Shown here one piece after another: positions 10,166 through 24,002 of a stretch of 64,000 nucleotides of DNA. Origin of the DNA: Sipunculus nudus (taxonomy: Eukaryota; Annelida; Sipuncula; Golfingiida; Sipunculidae); assembly GCA_026874595.1 (NCBI GenBank), contig CM049306.1, forward strand, positions 100,826,642 through 100,890,641, given 5' to 3'. A program made the translations under genes and the position numbers. Numbering within the stretch: position 1 is the first letter of the stretch; the number at the start of each line of letters is the position of its first letter. A model generated the notes under the pieces. That model worked only from the letters and a program-made list of their open reading frames with translations, ran no database searches and was not told the origin of the DNA.

Positions 10166-13100
10166 AGTATGTAGAAAATAATTTACTAAGGGCACAGAAT
10201 CGTATGGAGGAAACTTATATTGGTTGTTTGTTCTGCATGACATCTTGGAAAGGTCCATTGTTTTTACATTGTTGTCAGGGGGAGCGAAGTAACGATGTGA
10301 AGGGTCTCACACAGGATCACGATAGTTACATTTAATGTGAGATTGACACGTTATTCTCACCCATATATCGAGGGATATGCTACTGTACTGTATACACCGT
10401 CCTACAAAATACCCAACACGGTACAAATGTAGACATACAAATGTGTCTGAGATACATTCACTGACTTCCTATATTTGTAATAAGTGGTTTTGTTTTACAA
10501 TATTGACTACATACAATGGTTTGCGACAATGGTTACCTTCCATAAAGACTTTATTATAACCCTAATCAATCTAAAGTTGTATAAATAATAAACTCAGCTT
10601 TATAATGTGGAACTATCCAGTACAGTGAAATAAATGTATTTGAAGGAAAACAAGATTATTTTAACATACAGTAGGTTTATGTATTAAGCGATGTGACATG
10701 TCGTTTTCTGTCCACGTCCTTTGTGCATACTTCATCTGAAACCAAACATGTCTGTCTTACCCAAGCACTGCGTGTCGAATGAATCTTTCCTCGCTACCAT
10801 CTTGTGATATGTCACTAGGTGGCGCCGGCTGATATTGCATATGTTTCGGCCTCACTCTGACTTTGGCACCGGGACGTAGGTCATTTACCTGAATGTGAGA
10901 AACTCCTAACTAGAACCTGGTCTACACTGAATAATCTTATTTTTATCCACAGGATAAATATGTTCCCTTGTTATAAGAGTAATACAGCTGAAACATTTAG
11001 AGAGGTGTGAGACTGAGAAAGATAGGGAATATTAATCTTGTGCAAAATAGGTGAAAAATGGTGTCCATAAGTATTGTTTCCCAGATTTTAAACAGGAAAT
11101 CACCTTCCAAAGAGAAATTGAACATCCACAAATTTAATTTATTTCACCTCAACTGCGAATCTTTCGTTTCTGTGAATACGGTCATTTGCGGTCATTACGG
11201 CCTCTTTCAAAACCATTATGCGCACCATGGATTGGGAGCTTTCTGATTTTGTGCGTGTGCTGCCAAAATAGAAAATGACCGAGGAGAAGACGGTAAATAT
11301 TAAACTGGATAAAAATGAATTCAATATTAGGCTGGATATATACACGCCCAATACAACTGCCTTAATTAAAATAAGAAGCCCCCTCTGTCAGTAAACTAGT
11401 TTTACGTTCGCACTTTCGCATATTTACAAAATTACTCATTATGCATTTATATGTACATTTTAATGTTAAGCAGTCAAGCTAGAGCAACACACAATATTAC
11501 AAATACTCACTAGTAACTAAAGGCGATATAATCAATAATTATTAAAATACCTTGTATCAAACCATGATGTTGAATATGATATGTAAGTTAAGTTCTTAAT
11601 TATGGTCACAGTAAGACAGAAACTAATAGCTGATATGTCCTATAAGCTGGAGCAAAAGAAACCTCACAAGTTCTCCACATCAAAAATTAATCTGAATGAT
11701 TTTTTTATACATGTCTGATCAGAAAACAAAATTCCGTGCGCAAAATAAAACAATCGCTTATAAATACGCTCGTCACGCAGCGGCTACAGACTGCTGTCGT
11801 CATAAATATCCCTGGCTTTACCCGCTGATGTTTATAGTAAGATTCTCTGGGTCACACCCAAAGGGTTGCCACAGAGCAAAGACTTGTGATAAGACCATTC
11901 AGAGCGCGGTATCGCAACGTGCATCCAGCTAAAAGTTTAAACATGCGACACCTGCTCTCATTATTCTGATCTCACCGAGACACCCACTCTCATTGGTCCA
12001 GTTCTTAGCTCTGTGTCAAAATCAGTGTAATCAGACCATGTTTAATATTGGAGCTGGATACAAAATGCGATACCACAACCTGATTGGTTTGATTACAAGT
12101 CTTTGCTCTGTAGCAACCATGGTGGTTACACCCAGCGAATCTTGTTATAAAAAGGAGCGGTTGAAGCCATATGAAATGGGTAAAAGCTTTCAGCTTATCT
12201 AATTGTGTTTTTTTCTCAAGCATGTTGTGATATTAAGAAATTGAGTGAGGTTGAACATGGAGAACCTGTGGCGTGTATTAGCAGGTAATAAGCTATTCTA
12301 CCTCTGTTTGTGATCGTTGTAGCTTCATTACCCTTGGAGGAGCTTTTGAGCCGTCATTAGCCAGCCACGCCTTCATCCTGTCCTCCAGGTTTGAGAGCAC
12401 TGGGTCACTCGTTTGGTAATCTACAGCTTCCGTCCCAAGCCGGAAGGTGTCACCACCATTCATGTTTGTGATATCAGATTCTGCGGGATGAATGTCTTGT
12501 TCTTTAGATAAAGTAGCTGCCGCAAGTGCAGCGAATCCCGGGCCGCCCCGAAATCCTTGTAGCGCCCTCGGCTTCTTTTTCCTCGCCTTTTCTCTCTCTC
12601 TTATTTTATAAAACACCGTACCCGGACCGTGGATATCTATAAGAGGACCTCGGTTGGGGATAAATTCATCAAATGATTGTGCCATTGTTTTTGAGCTTCG
12701 ACCATGGTCTCCTTTGTGTCTGTTTTGTCTGGCCTCGTTTTGGAGCTGTTTCTGCTCGCGGTATTCCTCCGCGCGGCTGAGTAAATGGGTCAGGAGTGGG
12801 ACTTGTTTTTCTACGTGTTTTGATATCCTCGATTTTAACCTGAGATCTAAGTCTTCTTTCATGGCTTCTATTGTTCGAGGGTTTCTCTTGACCAACAATC
12901 GTTCCCAGTGCTTCATTTCAAGGACAAGAACCTCAGTTTTTTGAGTACACACCGTGGTCTGCATACACGTATCCAGGTCTAACAGGACTTCCATGTCTCC
13001 TGCGGAAGAAATGAAACGATAAATTCTAACCAATGTGAAACAGACCTTTGTGAAAAAGATTATATTCTCCATGTATTTTTGTTTCGTTGCATGATTCACT

Positions 13101-16100
13101 ATAGTTTCATGGCTGTTATTTGATATTACCTTAATAGTAAGGAACAGAGTGAATACAGTTCTTTTTGTTAAAACCTTCCGTGAAACCTTAAAAATTACAC
13201 AGCAGACGGATTCAGTTCAAAATGCCAGATACATACAAAAATATATCAAAACAATATATCAAAATAATAATAGTAATTTTAATTATAATTATTACAATAT
13301 ATTTAAATATTAATATAAACTTTATATTCATATAAACTACAATATAATGTACGTGCTAAAAAAATAATAATAAAAAAATAGAACGACAGGAGATATAAAA
13401 TGGAAACTTGTATGCTCTTTGGACATGTACCTATGCACTCGTTGACCCCGAGGAAACATATTTCCAACAACTGTTTCTTCTTTTCTGCAGCCCGGCGGTA
13501 CCTTGCTCTGTCAGTTGCAGAGTGATTTTCCCCAGCCATAGTTCTGTAAAAAAAAATAAAATATTTAAGTTAGGGATAAATAGGGCGATCACAACGCGAA
13601 ACCCGTTCAGCAGGCTTAATAGGAAAGTTGTGTGCCACGGCTGTATATCACAAACGAGTGCGTCTTTGGGACGTTCCTCAGGAATAGGGGGGGGGGGAGG
13701 GGGGGGGGGGGGGGTTACACACCCAGGTCCACCAGAAGACAGAAGACACCGGGCCTAGGTGAAACTAGAATATAAAATATGTGGAAAGAAGCGAGTGCTA
13801 ACGCCCTGTCATGTACTCCCAAATTGAAATGGAGTTCACCCTGCGGATGAACATACTTAGATTAAGAATTTGAAAAGTCAAAAAATGGAGAAAAAAAGAA
13901 TTGTCCTTACTTCATAAGTTCTTCAGCATTTTGTTCCTCTGCCGACTGCTCCTTTGGTTCCTTTGCGTGTCCATTCTCCAATATGTTGATCTCTTGGTGG
14001 AATAATTTCGGATACTGTGAACGATGTTGTAAGGGGTCCATGACGACCTTGACCTCACCGCTGTAAAAGAAAACAAGTAACGCTGTCTCAATGACCCAGT
14101 AGCTGGACAGCTTGGCAGGTATTATCCCGTATTTAATTTCAAATATGGTCTTTAACCCATTTTATAAAATAAAATGCTTATTAATGGGCGTTCAGTAATA
14201 TAATGGGCAATGCGACGCCCTTTTTTACACTATGATAAATAAAATATAATTGTAATATTAAGGGCGAATATTATCCTGTGTGTATTTTTGTACTGCTCGC
14301 AAATTAAAAAAAATAAATTTGCTTCAAATTTATTTTCATTTCTAGTTCATCATTAATAGTCCCGGTTGAAATAAATGTTCCCAAATTGTTACTTCTTGGA
14401 AATTTTATCAGTTTCGTCAATAATACATTATTTTATTCACCAACCTGATAATGAAATACATAGCGCTCACAGGTTCCCCCTGACGAGTCAAACATCCATC
14501 ATAGGCAATCGAATCCTTCTGCAGTGCCATGGTTAACTGCTTCTTGTATTTGGGTGACCAGGATTTGAAGAAAGGGTTACTCGACACAAAGTTCGACTTA
14601 TCTTCAAATTCTTTTTGTAGCACGGTTTTCACTGATCGGTTATACAACTCTCTGTCCACAATTATAAGGTCTGAAATCTCGTCCGTAATTATGGAAGCGG
14701 TTCGGATACAGTCTTCACTCAGCAGGGCAACTTCACCAAACGTGGCACCCTGGCCTGTTCAGAAGAAAGCAGCAGAAATTCAGACACAGGTCTGATTATT
14801 ATTTTATACAACTTTTCCTTAATGTGACCGTGTGTGTTTTATGTATAATATACTTCTCAAAATGTTCAGACTAGATCTCTGTGTTTCATTACACATCACT
14901 ACAATTGTGGACTTTTTTTAAAGTGCCTCCTGAACAAGTGGACTTGGAAAAATGAGGGCAGGAATCTCAAGGATCATATAAAATATTATCAAAAAATATA
15001 TATATAAATACTGTAGGCCACCTGGGTACTTCTGGGCCTATTTTTACTGTCCTGCTGAAGCTTAAGCTAAGAAACGAATTTTTAGTTTTTTTGTATAATT
15101 ATTCTTATATTTTCACGATGTTTTAATGATTTTACTCTAAGTATTTCTTAAACAGCCAATAGGAAGAATAATTATATACTTATCTTTAGTTCTGATTCTT
15201 TCGTTTGGCCGAACTTAGTAATAAATAGTAAAGAAATTGTTCGCATCAAGTATAAGCACAGTTTGTGACCCTTCACTAACACACCTTCAACGTCAATTAT
15301 ATTCATTTTACTTCACTTTGTGTTTTATGAGTCGGAAAGCGAGGAATTTAATACTCAATTACGATAGATATTATTTACATGATTGGTGAGGCATACACAT
15401 CAAAGTACCCCGCATATAGCAAACCGTGCTGAAGCAAATCCACACACAGCATAGGTGATTCAATAGCAAAAAGCAATGAACATTTAAGGAATTTTTTTTT
15501 GTATTTCGGACCCGCCATAAAATAAAGTTTCCTCGATGTAATTTTTTTTCATCAGCCCCAGTCAGCCGATTTTAAAAATATAACAAAACGTTAAACATCC
15601 ATTTACTTAACCATGGGCTTGTCCACAAAAAAATGGGAAATAGAACACGCGTAATACCCGATTCCATACCCCTCCCCCTTTCGCGCCTGCTTGGCCTGTG
15701 AGGTTTCGTGGTCTCTCTTTATGAATATCCTGACATTCTAATATAAATCCACGATCCACTTTTATCACTGCGGAAATTATTTTGGTGCAAAATCCTGGAA
15801 TTGTTCCCTGGCTTGATTAAAGGATCCAGTCGGTGGTAGTAATACCTGATGATAGTAATTTTATCTATATCTAAAACTATAATTTATCACCTCAGGATAT
15901 AAAATACCACGCCTTTCTCTGTGTTAAGCTTTGTATGCTTTGTGAAACAGACTGTACCCAACCACTGTAAGATCAGTGGACGTATATGCAATGTAAAGTA
16001 GATCATCTGCTGTGTTCAGGATGCGCCCGACTACCCTCCCCCCCCCCCCCCGACATTTTGTATCCCGTGCCGTTCTCTAATAGGTCTAGCTATACAGAAC

Positions 16101-19100
16101 TTGAAAACTTGTATCTTATGAATGGAATATTAACACTCTCATTTTGATGTTAATATATCCACGGACATGCAGGTTGTTAACCAGCTTAGCAATGCGGCGG
16201 GGACATCCGGGTTACTTACCAAGTGAGGTCACAAATGTACCCAGTGATTTCCTGTCTAAAATATCAAAGATCCTACTAGACAAAAGTTAACCTTTTTTCG
16301 CTCAAACAGAAACTGCAATAAACTAATAAGCCAAAATTACCTAAAATATATATATTTATGAAAAATCGAGGAACTTTTGTTTAATTTCTGAAAGAACGCT
16401 AGTAAATATATGCACGAATAAATGCATACAGAAACGCACGCACGCAAACACGCACACGGTCTTCATATGTATTTACCCAATGACTCTCAGAGCATATGAG
16501 ATGAAACTGAAAGGCTATTCACATGTACTGTAATAAATCATATTTCCATCGAAAACATCGGGTGAATGGACATAATTGGACAGTTCAATTTGATATTATA
16601 TTGCAATACACATAAGCTCAACAAGAGGATTTTTTCCTATCAATTATACAAGAAATGCTTTTGAATGAAAAGCTTTGTTGCCATTAGACGACAATGTTCA
16701 TTGATAATAAATAGATGTAACTTTATCTGTGAAGGATTTACCTGACACAAATTTACACTCGCACTTATTTACAACAACATCCACCCTTATCTTAGATATG
16801 TGAATCTTATGAATATATTACATCTGCCAGTACATCTTCCAAGGTTACTTACCTAGACTGACCACGAAGGTACCGAGCTGGGCTCTCTCTGATTCGCCCT
16901 CCTTCTTCGGTGGAGGGGGCGGGGCCTTCTCCTCCTCAGTGTCACCCTTATTTGCATATTGGATATAGATGGTCACCTTGCCTCGCATCAAGATGTACAT
17001 ACTTTTAAAATACAAAGTAAAAGATGAACAAACATATCATAATACCCATATCATAATACAATTATTTTGACAAGGTTATTATATAATATCTAAAGGAAGA
17101 AATTACTCAGAAACTCTCAAGGAACTGTAGATAGGATTTTGTAAAAATAAATGTATGCTGCTATTTTCACCTGTGGCTTTGTGTATCCTTTATTTTTTAG
17201 GGTTATGTAACATCTGTAAATGAATGTTATCAGCTATCATTGTAGACATATAGGAACAAACCCCTTCTGGTTAGACTTCCGTTGAACTTTATTTTAAAAT
17301 GTCTGCCAGCTTTGGGTCAAGAATTCGGCCAAGGAATTCAGAGTGAAAATAGCTTCTGAAAAGTGAAGAAAAATATAACGGCATGTAACAGTTTAACTTA
17401 CCAGTCTCCTTGTTCCCCCTGCCTTATGAATACGTCATCTTTTCGTTTTGTAACAAACTGGCAGTGTTTGATAACATCAAATAGGATATCTGAAGGAAAA
17501 AGAAAGAAATACGACAGCTATCCATCTTGTTTACTTCCTATCTATTTATTTCAGTTAAAAATTTGCAAAGTACGGTAACCAATATACACAAGGTGTGTAA
17601 GGTAGGAGAGCCGCCAGGCCCCTCCTCAGATCATTAATGAGTGCTATACCTGATCTAGAACAGACTTACAGGCCACCTCAGTAATAGATAATTGTTGTGA
17701 TAAAATATGGTCATTTAGTAATTGACAGATTATATAACAGAAGATCACTTAGGACTCATTTGGTATTATTGGGAATGCTTTATGACCGGTCATACTGTAG
17801 GATATTTCATGGATCTACAATTACATGTATAAATAACACCTCCTTTACTTAAAGTGGAATAACCAATTACCACCCCTATGATAAAGTAGGCTGCCCGATA
17901 GGTCACTTGTCCACTTAGTTGGCCTAGGGTAAAGACCCCGTCCTTATAGGAAAGCCACTTAGTTAGTAGCTAGGTTCACAGCTGATTAAGTTATGCACAG
18001 GCGAAGTTTAGTATCAGTAAAACGCTAACCAAGAACTAGAAGTATAAGCATGTTTGGCTTTTTTTAATATCCCCTAAAAATTCGAACAGATCATTCAGCT
18101 TTTGTGATGATTTTAATCTAAATTCCTGTGTTGTTGTATATTATCCAATATAGGAATTATACAATACGAGCACATGTATAACAAACGTAAGTTTTACCTC
18201 TGAAGGGAGCAGAGGGGATCATTCTATGTCAGAATGGAATGATTTCTGACATATATGAAAGGTCCTTCCTGATTTATGAACAAAATTTCTAATCGCTTGT
18301 TATCAGCAATTATGTGTGGAAGCAAAGCAAAGCATTCACAAACATACACGTTTCTTTGATCATGGAGTATGGTGTAAGTTCTGTTTTAGCAAATATTCAC
18401 GCCAAGTGCTACGACCGTGAAAACACTTGTTATCTGAGGGACACCGAGTTATTTAACTTTGGGGCGTATACCGGTCTCCTCAAGAGGTTCGACAACAGTC
18501 CTGGGTTTGGGAAGTCAAGATGTGTGAAGCAGGGTTTGTATATCAAACACTTGAGTGTAGACAAGCAATAGAAACGTATATAAATTACGACAGTAACACC
18601 TCTTAGCTAAGATTCATTGTTTAATTGACTGTAAATTGATACCTGAGATCATCCTGTACAAGTCAATTTTGATTAAGAAGCTAGGCTTCTGAGATACTAT
18701 AACTTTGTACTTCAAACTTCATAAATGTATTTATTTTATTTTATTGCAACATTCTGCGTTTATAACATTTGAGAAATAAACGCTGTTTTGGACTATATAT
18801 ATTCAAGTATTTCTAGTCTTCGAACGTGCTTCAAGAAAAGTCAACGACGGAAAAAAACATACAACTTCACGAACCTTCAAGTGAGCAGTGTTTAGTACAA
18901 ACAAGCAAACACTTTGGTATGACGTTATTTTACTCTGCGCCTGCTTTACATTGGGAAACAGCTGATCATCTGTCTAAAGTCAACGTAGTTTTTCTCTCTG
19001 TCTGTTGATAACATATGATACTCCTGGTTGTTTGGTGAAAAAATTCATAAAGAAGGGTCGGTGAGGTTACCAGGTTTTATAAATAATGATTGTTCTATAG

Positions 19101-19678
19101 TCGTCTGTTTTATTGGAGGTGTTTAAGGTGTCATGGCGACACTGCTGGTAGTACCTTGGTGGTGAAGAAATAAATATTGACGAGTGAATCTCAAACAGAC
19201 GAGATCAAATGTTAATAGCTTTAGTTTAAACATAAAAGGTTAGCCAAATAGTGTGTCTGCAGTTGTGGTATTCACTGTGCTATAAATTGCTTTTAAAAAC
19301 AACTTAACTTATCAACTGACTCGAATTTTTTCAAAACGTGTTTTGACAGAACATTCATACATGTTTTTCGCGTTCAGAAAAAAATGCAGGACTTGGTGAC
19401 GATTACCATCGGTCCCTTTTGCCGAGATGACACCTACACATTTACACATCAGCTAACGTAGTGTGACTCAAAATTTAAAATGTATCCATAAGATTTCTAA
19501 AACAATTGTTTTAAAAATAATTATTTATTAAACAACTTAGCCCAGTTTTGTTAATTGTGAAAGAATTACAGATTCTAATGGCAAAATAACAGCATTGAGT
19601 CAAATTCCTGAGTGAACCCTTCTGCAGATTATCTTTTTAATTAGGCTGCATGTACATATGTTTTGGGATAATTAATTA

Positions 19679-19717
<39 letters not shown>

Positions 19718-21108
19718 CTTTGCTTATTGTGCGTAAATAGTTATTGTCTATTTATTGACATACTCGCGAGTGTAAGGAGCCCGAATACACAAAGTATGAC
19801 CCGGACCTGTCGGTCAAGGAGCCGTAAAGATTTGGCGCATGCGGTTACGCTGACAAAGTGGGCCAATCTGTGATCACGGGGACTTGCTTAAAAGGATTTA
19901 CCAAATTGTTCCTTTGTTCACATACATGTCCACATATTTTTTTAATATACATTCGTTCTTCTGTGCGTGTTTTTTTTTCAGACATCTCCATTATTCAACG
20001 GTTCCCTATTGCTTGAGTATTTTCGTGTAATATGGAATATGTTTCTTCTCTTTATTAATCCTGTGACATTAATGGTTTATGTTTCAGATTCAGGCGTGGC
20101 ACTTAATATCAACATTCGTGGATTACTTGATTTTTTTAAACTTGTCATAATATTAAGTCGATGAAAATAAAGAATGGACTTGCATTCCGAGTATCGAACA
20201 TGGACTTTCAGTTTCTGCTGGATAATAACCAAGAAACTAATTATTGTTTTGGTTTGTCCTTGATTTGGAAGTTTCATGGTGTTGGTGTATCTTTGAAAAA
20301 CAGGTAGAGACAAGGTACAGTCTGTTTGCTGGTTAATGACAACTTAATTGTTTTACTTGCTTTCATCAATTTAAACAATTTTACCTGATTTACCTTTTCT
20401 TTCACACCATCGCTTAATACTAATTGACCGTTCGTATTGATTAAAGACAAGAGAGGTGTAACTCTAAGATTGGGAACAAACATCCATAAATATTTAATGT
20501 TTTATTGCTATGGCCGAATACCAAGCCTGTGTTGTGAAGAAATCAAATGAGCTTTATGGTGTGCCGATTGAAAAGTTACCATGTGTTTGTAAAAAACTTT
20601 TCATACACGCATGCGCACTGCGCGTAACGGTCGTCTGCTGTGTTCGGGTCCTGTGAGCCAGAATTCTTATTAAATAAAACAAGATACTTTCCAAGAAGTA
20701 ATCTTGCCGTTAAGGAAAAGTTTAAAGGTATTTTCACTGTTGTCTTGGGATTTAAATAAATACGATCTTTCTATGTAGACATATCGAACCCGAACACTTG
20801 GATACATCGCCAACATTGATTGCAAATGATTTGTTTTGGCATAGTCCATGTTCTTGTACCTGCTTTGTCGGGATAACAAGACAACTTGTACAGTGCAAGT
20901 CATTTATATATGACTTATTTTTACTTATTGAAGATATTTCATTACAGATGGATTTGATAATGGAAACTTTCTCTCCATCCAATGTTATGGATCAGTTGAT
21001 CGACTTTCCATTTTTCTCTATTTGAGCAGTATAGGTATATTACAAAATCTATTCGATTCCGCATTCAAACTAAATCCAAATCTTAAGGGGAAATATACAA
21101 AATTCGTT

Positions 21109-21164
<56 letters not shown>

Positions 21165-23940
21165 TTATATATTTATCAGTCTGCTTATTGTGGGTACACA
21201 CATACCATTAACCAATTAATGTCTATTTATTGACATACTCGCGAGTGTAAGAAGACCGAATACACAAAGTATGACCCGGACCTATCGGTCAAGGAGCCGT
21301 AAAGATTTGGCGCATGCGGTTACGCTGATAAGTGGGCCAATCTGGGATCACGGGGACTTGTTTAAAAGGATTTACCAACTCATTCCTTTGTTCACACACA
21401 TATCCCTCTGTTACATTCACACATTCGGACTTCTATAGGCATGTGATACTCATGTTGTTGCTATAAATAACAAGTACCCTTTCTAAATTGAATACCCTCT
21501 TATATACAAACAGAATGATTCATCAAATTGGTATATACATCTTACATTTTACTGATATATTTTACTTGAGCTATTTTCTCGAGTCACACACAAAACCGGA
21601 TTAGGAGTAGAACAATAAATGACATTGCAATTTTAAATCACTGATAATCATAATCGAGTAATTGGGAAGAAAATAATAAGTTTTTTATTTAACAAAAATG
21701 AAAATGCTTACTCACATGCATAGTTCAGCATTTACACATTCAATTTTAACAGGACGAAAAGTGAAGAAACCTAAATTGTTTTGGTGTAGCCTTGATCTGG
21801 AAGTTATACATGGTTTTAGTGCTCCTCTGCCCGACAAGTTAAGACAGGGTACATAGTCTGTAGGTTGATTAATGACAACTTAATAGGTTTACTAGCTTCG
21901 CCACGCCTTTAAGCATTACGGAGGTGCGTATTTTACATGCGCTGCCGGTTTTTTCACACCTAATGTCGCCACTTAATGGATCTTTTATGCTATTTAAAGA
22001 TAAGAGGAGCGCAACCCTAAGATAGGGAACAAAATCCATAAAGACTTAATGTCTGGTAGCTATGCCTAAATACCAAAGTATATATGTACATAGTGATGAA
22101 ACAAGTTCATGTATAAGGTATAGTACACCAATATGATGCATCTTACATATCGGTCTACCAGCTAGAACCACTTTGGAATTCCTGTGTGCATGACCAACAG
22201 AAAACATAAAAAAAAAATACGAGCATGCGGCAATGCCTGAAAGCCAATTTCCCATCCCCAATGGACTCCTTATAGCGCAACATCAGCTACCAAGTACATA
22301 CTGTTGGTTTCTTTAAATTGTTCACACGAATCTTAAAATATGCTGGAAATTTATTTTTAGGCCAATAAAATTCGTTTAATTTATTTGTACGTTTTTTACG
22401 TCAATATCTGTAACGTATAAATGAACGTTGTCAGGTAACGTTTCATACAGAATGCGAAAAAAAACTTTACACATTCCTTGAACCTGACATTTTTCTCCTA
22501 GTTATGCCAAAAGAGTTCTACGGACATTATTAGTAAAAAATAAGGAACGGTGATTTTTTCTTGAAAATTTATCCGTTCGAGGTAAATTGTCTGAAAATCA
22601 GCCAACGTACAGGAAGATTAAAGAATATTATACATATAATTTAAAATCAAGAATGCCTATAGACTACACAACGTCATATATGTATATTTCTATTTTAAAA
22701 TAATACTTGTATGCTTGTATGAATTAAGATTTTATGTTAAGTCAACGTGTTTACTTCTTTTAAGCAAAAGCAGCAGTAATAATGTGGACTAAGTGCTCAT
22801 GCGCAGTCAAAAATCATGCGTGTAAAATACTGGGAGAGGGGCAATGGGGTGGCAATTTCATTGATCTTATAACTTTCTATTTTACCTTAGATGGACCTTT
22901 ACTTCTCAAAGTTTGAATAATAAGCGATATAGTCATTTGATCCTTCGGTATAGGGACCCATGCTTTGCAGTCGAAAACCTCGCTTCTCTGCCGAATGGTT
23001 AACATGTTTTATATTGTATTTATACCCTCCTGTAAATAACTGCTTTCCCGAGTTCCCTTAATTAATAACATAAAATGTTAAGGTCAGAATTTTGGCTCGA
23101 ATACCATTGATTAACGTGTGACATACGTAAATGGTTCTATTTCAGAAACCAGTCGGAAAATATCTATTTTTTATATATGCAACGCATTCGAAAAACATAA
23201 AAAGTATTAATGATAGAGTCAAAATTGCGGATGCATGCATGCTCTAGTGGGTCAACATCAAACAAACATGCAAAATATACATGAATCTTTTGGTCTGAAC
23301 AAAAAAAGAATGAAATAAAAACATGTAGACATTACGGATGGATTTATGAACAAACAAAGTCAGTCTTGAGGAGTGATTACTGATTCAGTGATTCAATGGG
23401 TTCAGTCAAGTTGATTTTTTATGTCTCTAAACGTAAAGCATGAACAGAGGACAATCTCTTTAAGAAGCCCATTAATGTTTGCAGTTAGGTTAAACATGTA
23501 TTTTTGCCTACGCGCACATTTACCATATATTGTATAAAACACAAATGGGTTTTCTCATTTACGAGATACAGGCACTGAAATACTAGAAGAAAATCAATCA
23601 GGTAAACACAAAAAACTGAAAGCTAACAATTATACAGTAAACCGTTTCTGCTTTACTGCCTAACGTAAATGAAGAAAAGGGAAATTGGAAATAGTCCAGC
23701 ACCTATTTGGTTTATTGATCCATTTGTGCGTCTCATATTGAATTCATTCAGGAGATACAAGGAAAATTTAATGAAGAGTTTTTGTTCCTTTGGTGCTATG
23801 TATGTATACATGAATGCAATTCGTTATGCAAATAAAACCGAATGAAGTGTTAGGATAGATCAAGAGATGAATTAGCCAGTTGGGGCGCCAAACTAACACA
23901 GCAGTGGCTTTATATCTAACGTTTTCATTTAAGCGTGTGA

Positions 23941-24002
<62 letters not shown>

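Noticed and set aside
8796-10258. Ile-Tyr repeat open frames (also at 1084, 21022, 23929, 57862)
   Set aside because: They are translations of (TA)n microsatellites.
10812-10826. Very good CTCF-like match TCACTAGGTGGCGCC
   Set aside because: It lies within the coding exon 10761-10888 (reads PAPPSD), so the match may simply reflect codons.
20608-20628. NRF1-like GCATGCGCA site, with a similar inverted one near 50640
   Set aside because: No promoter is nearby; the longer shared sequence suggests dispersed repeats.
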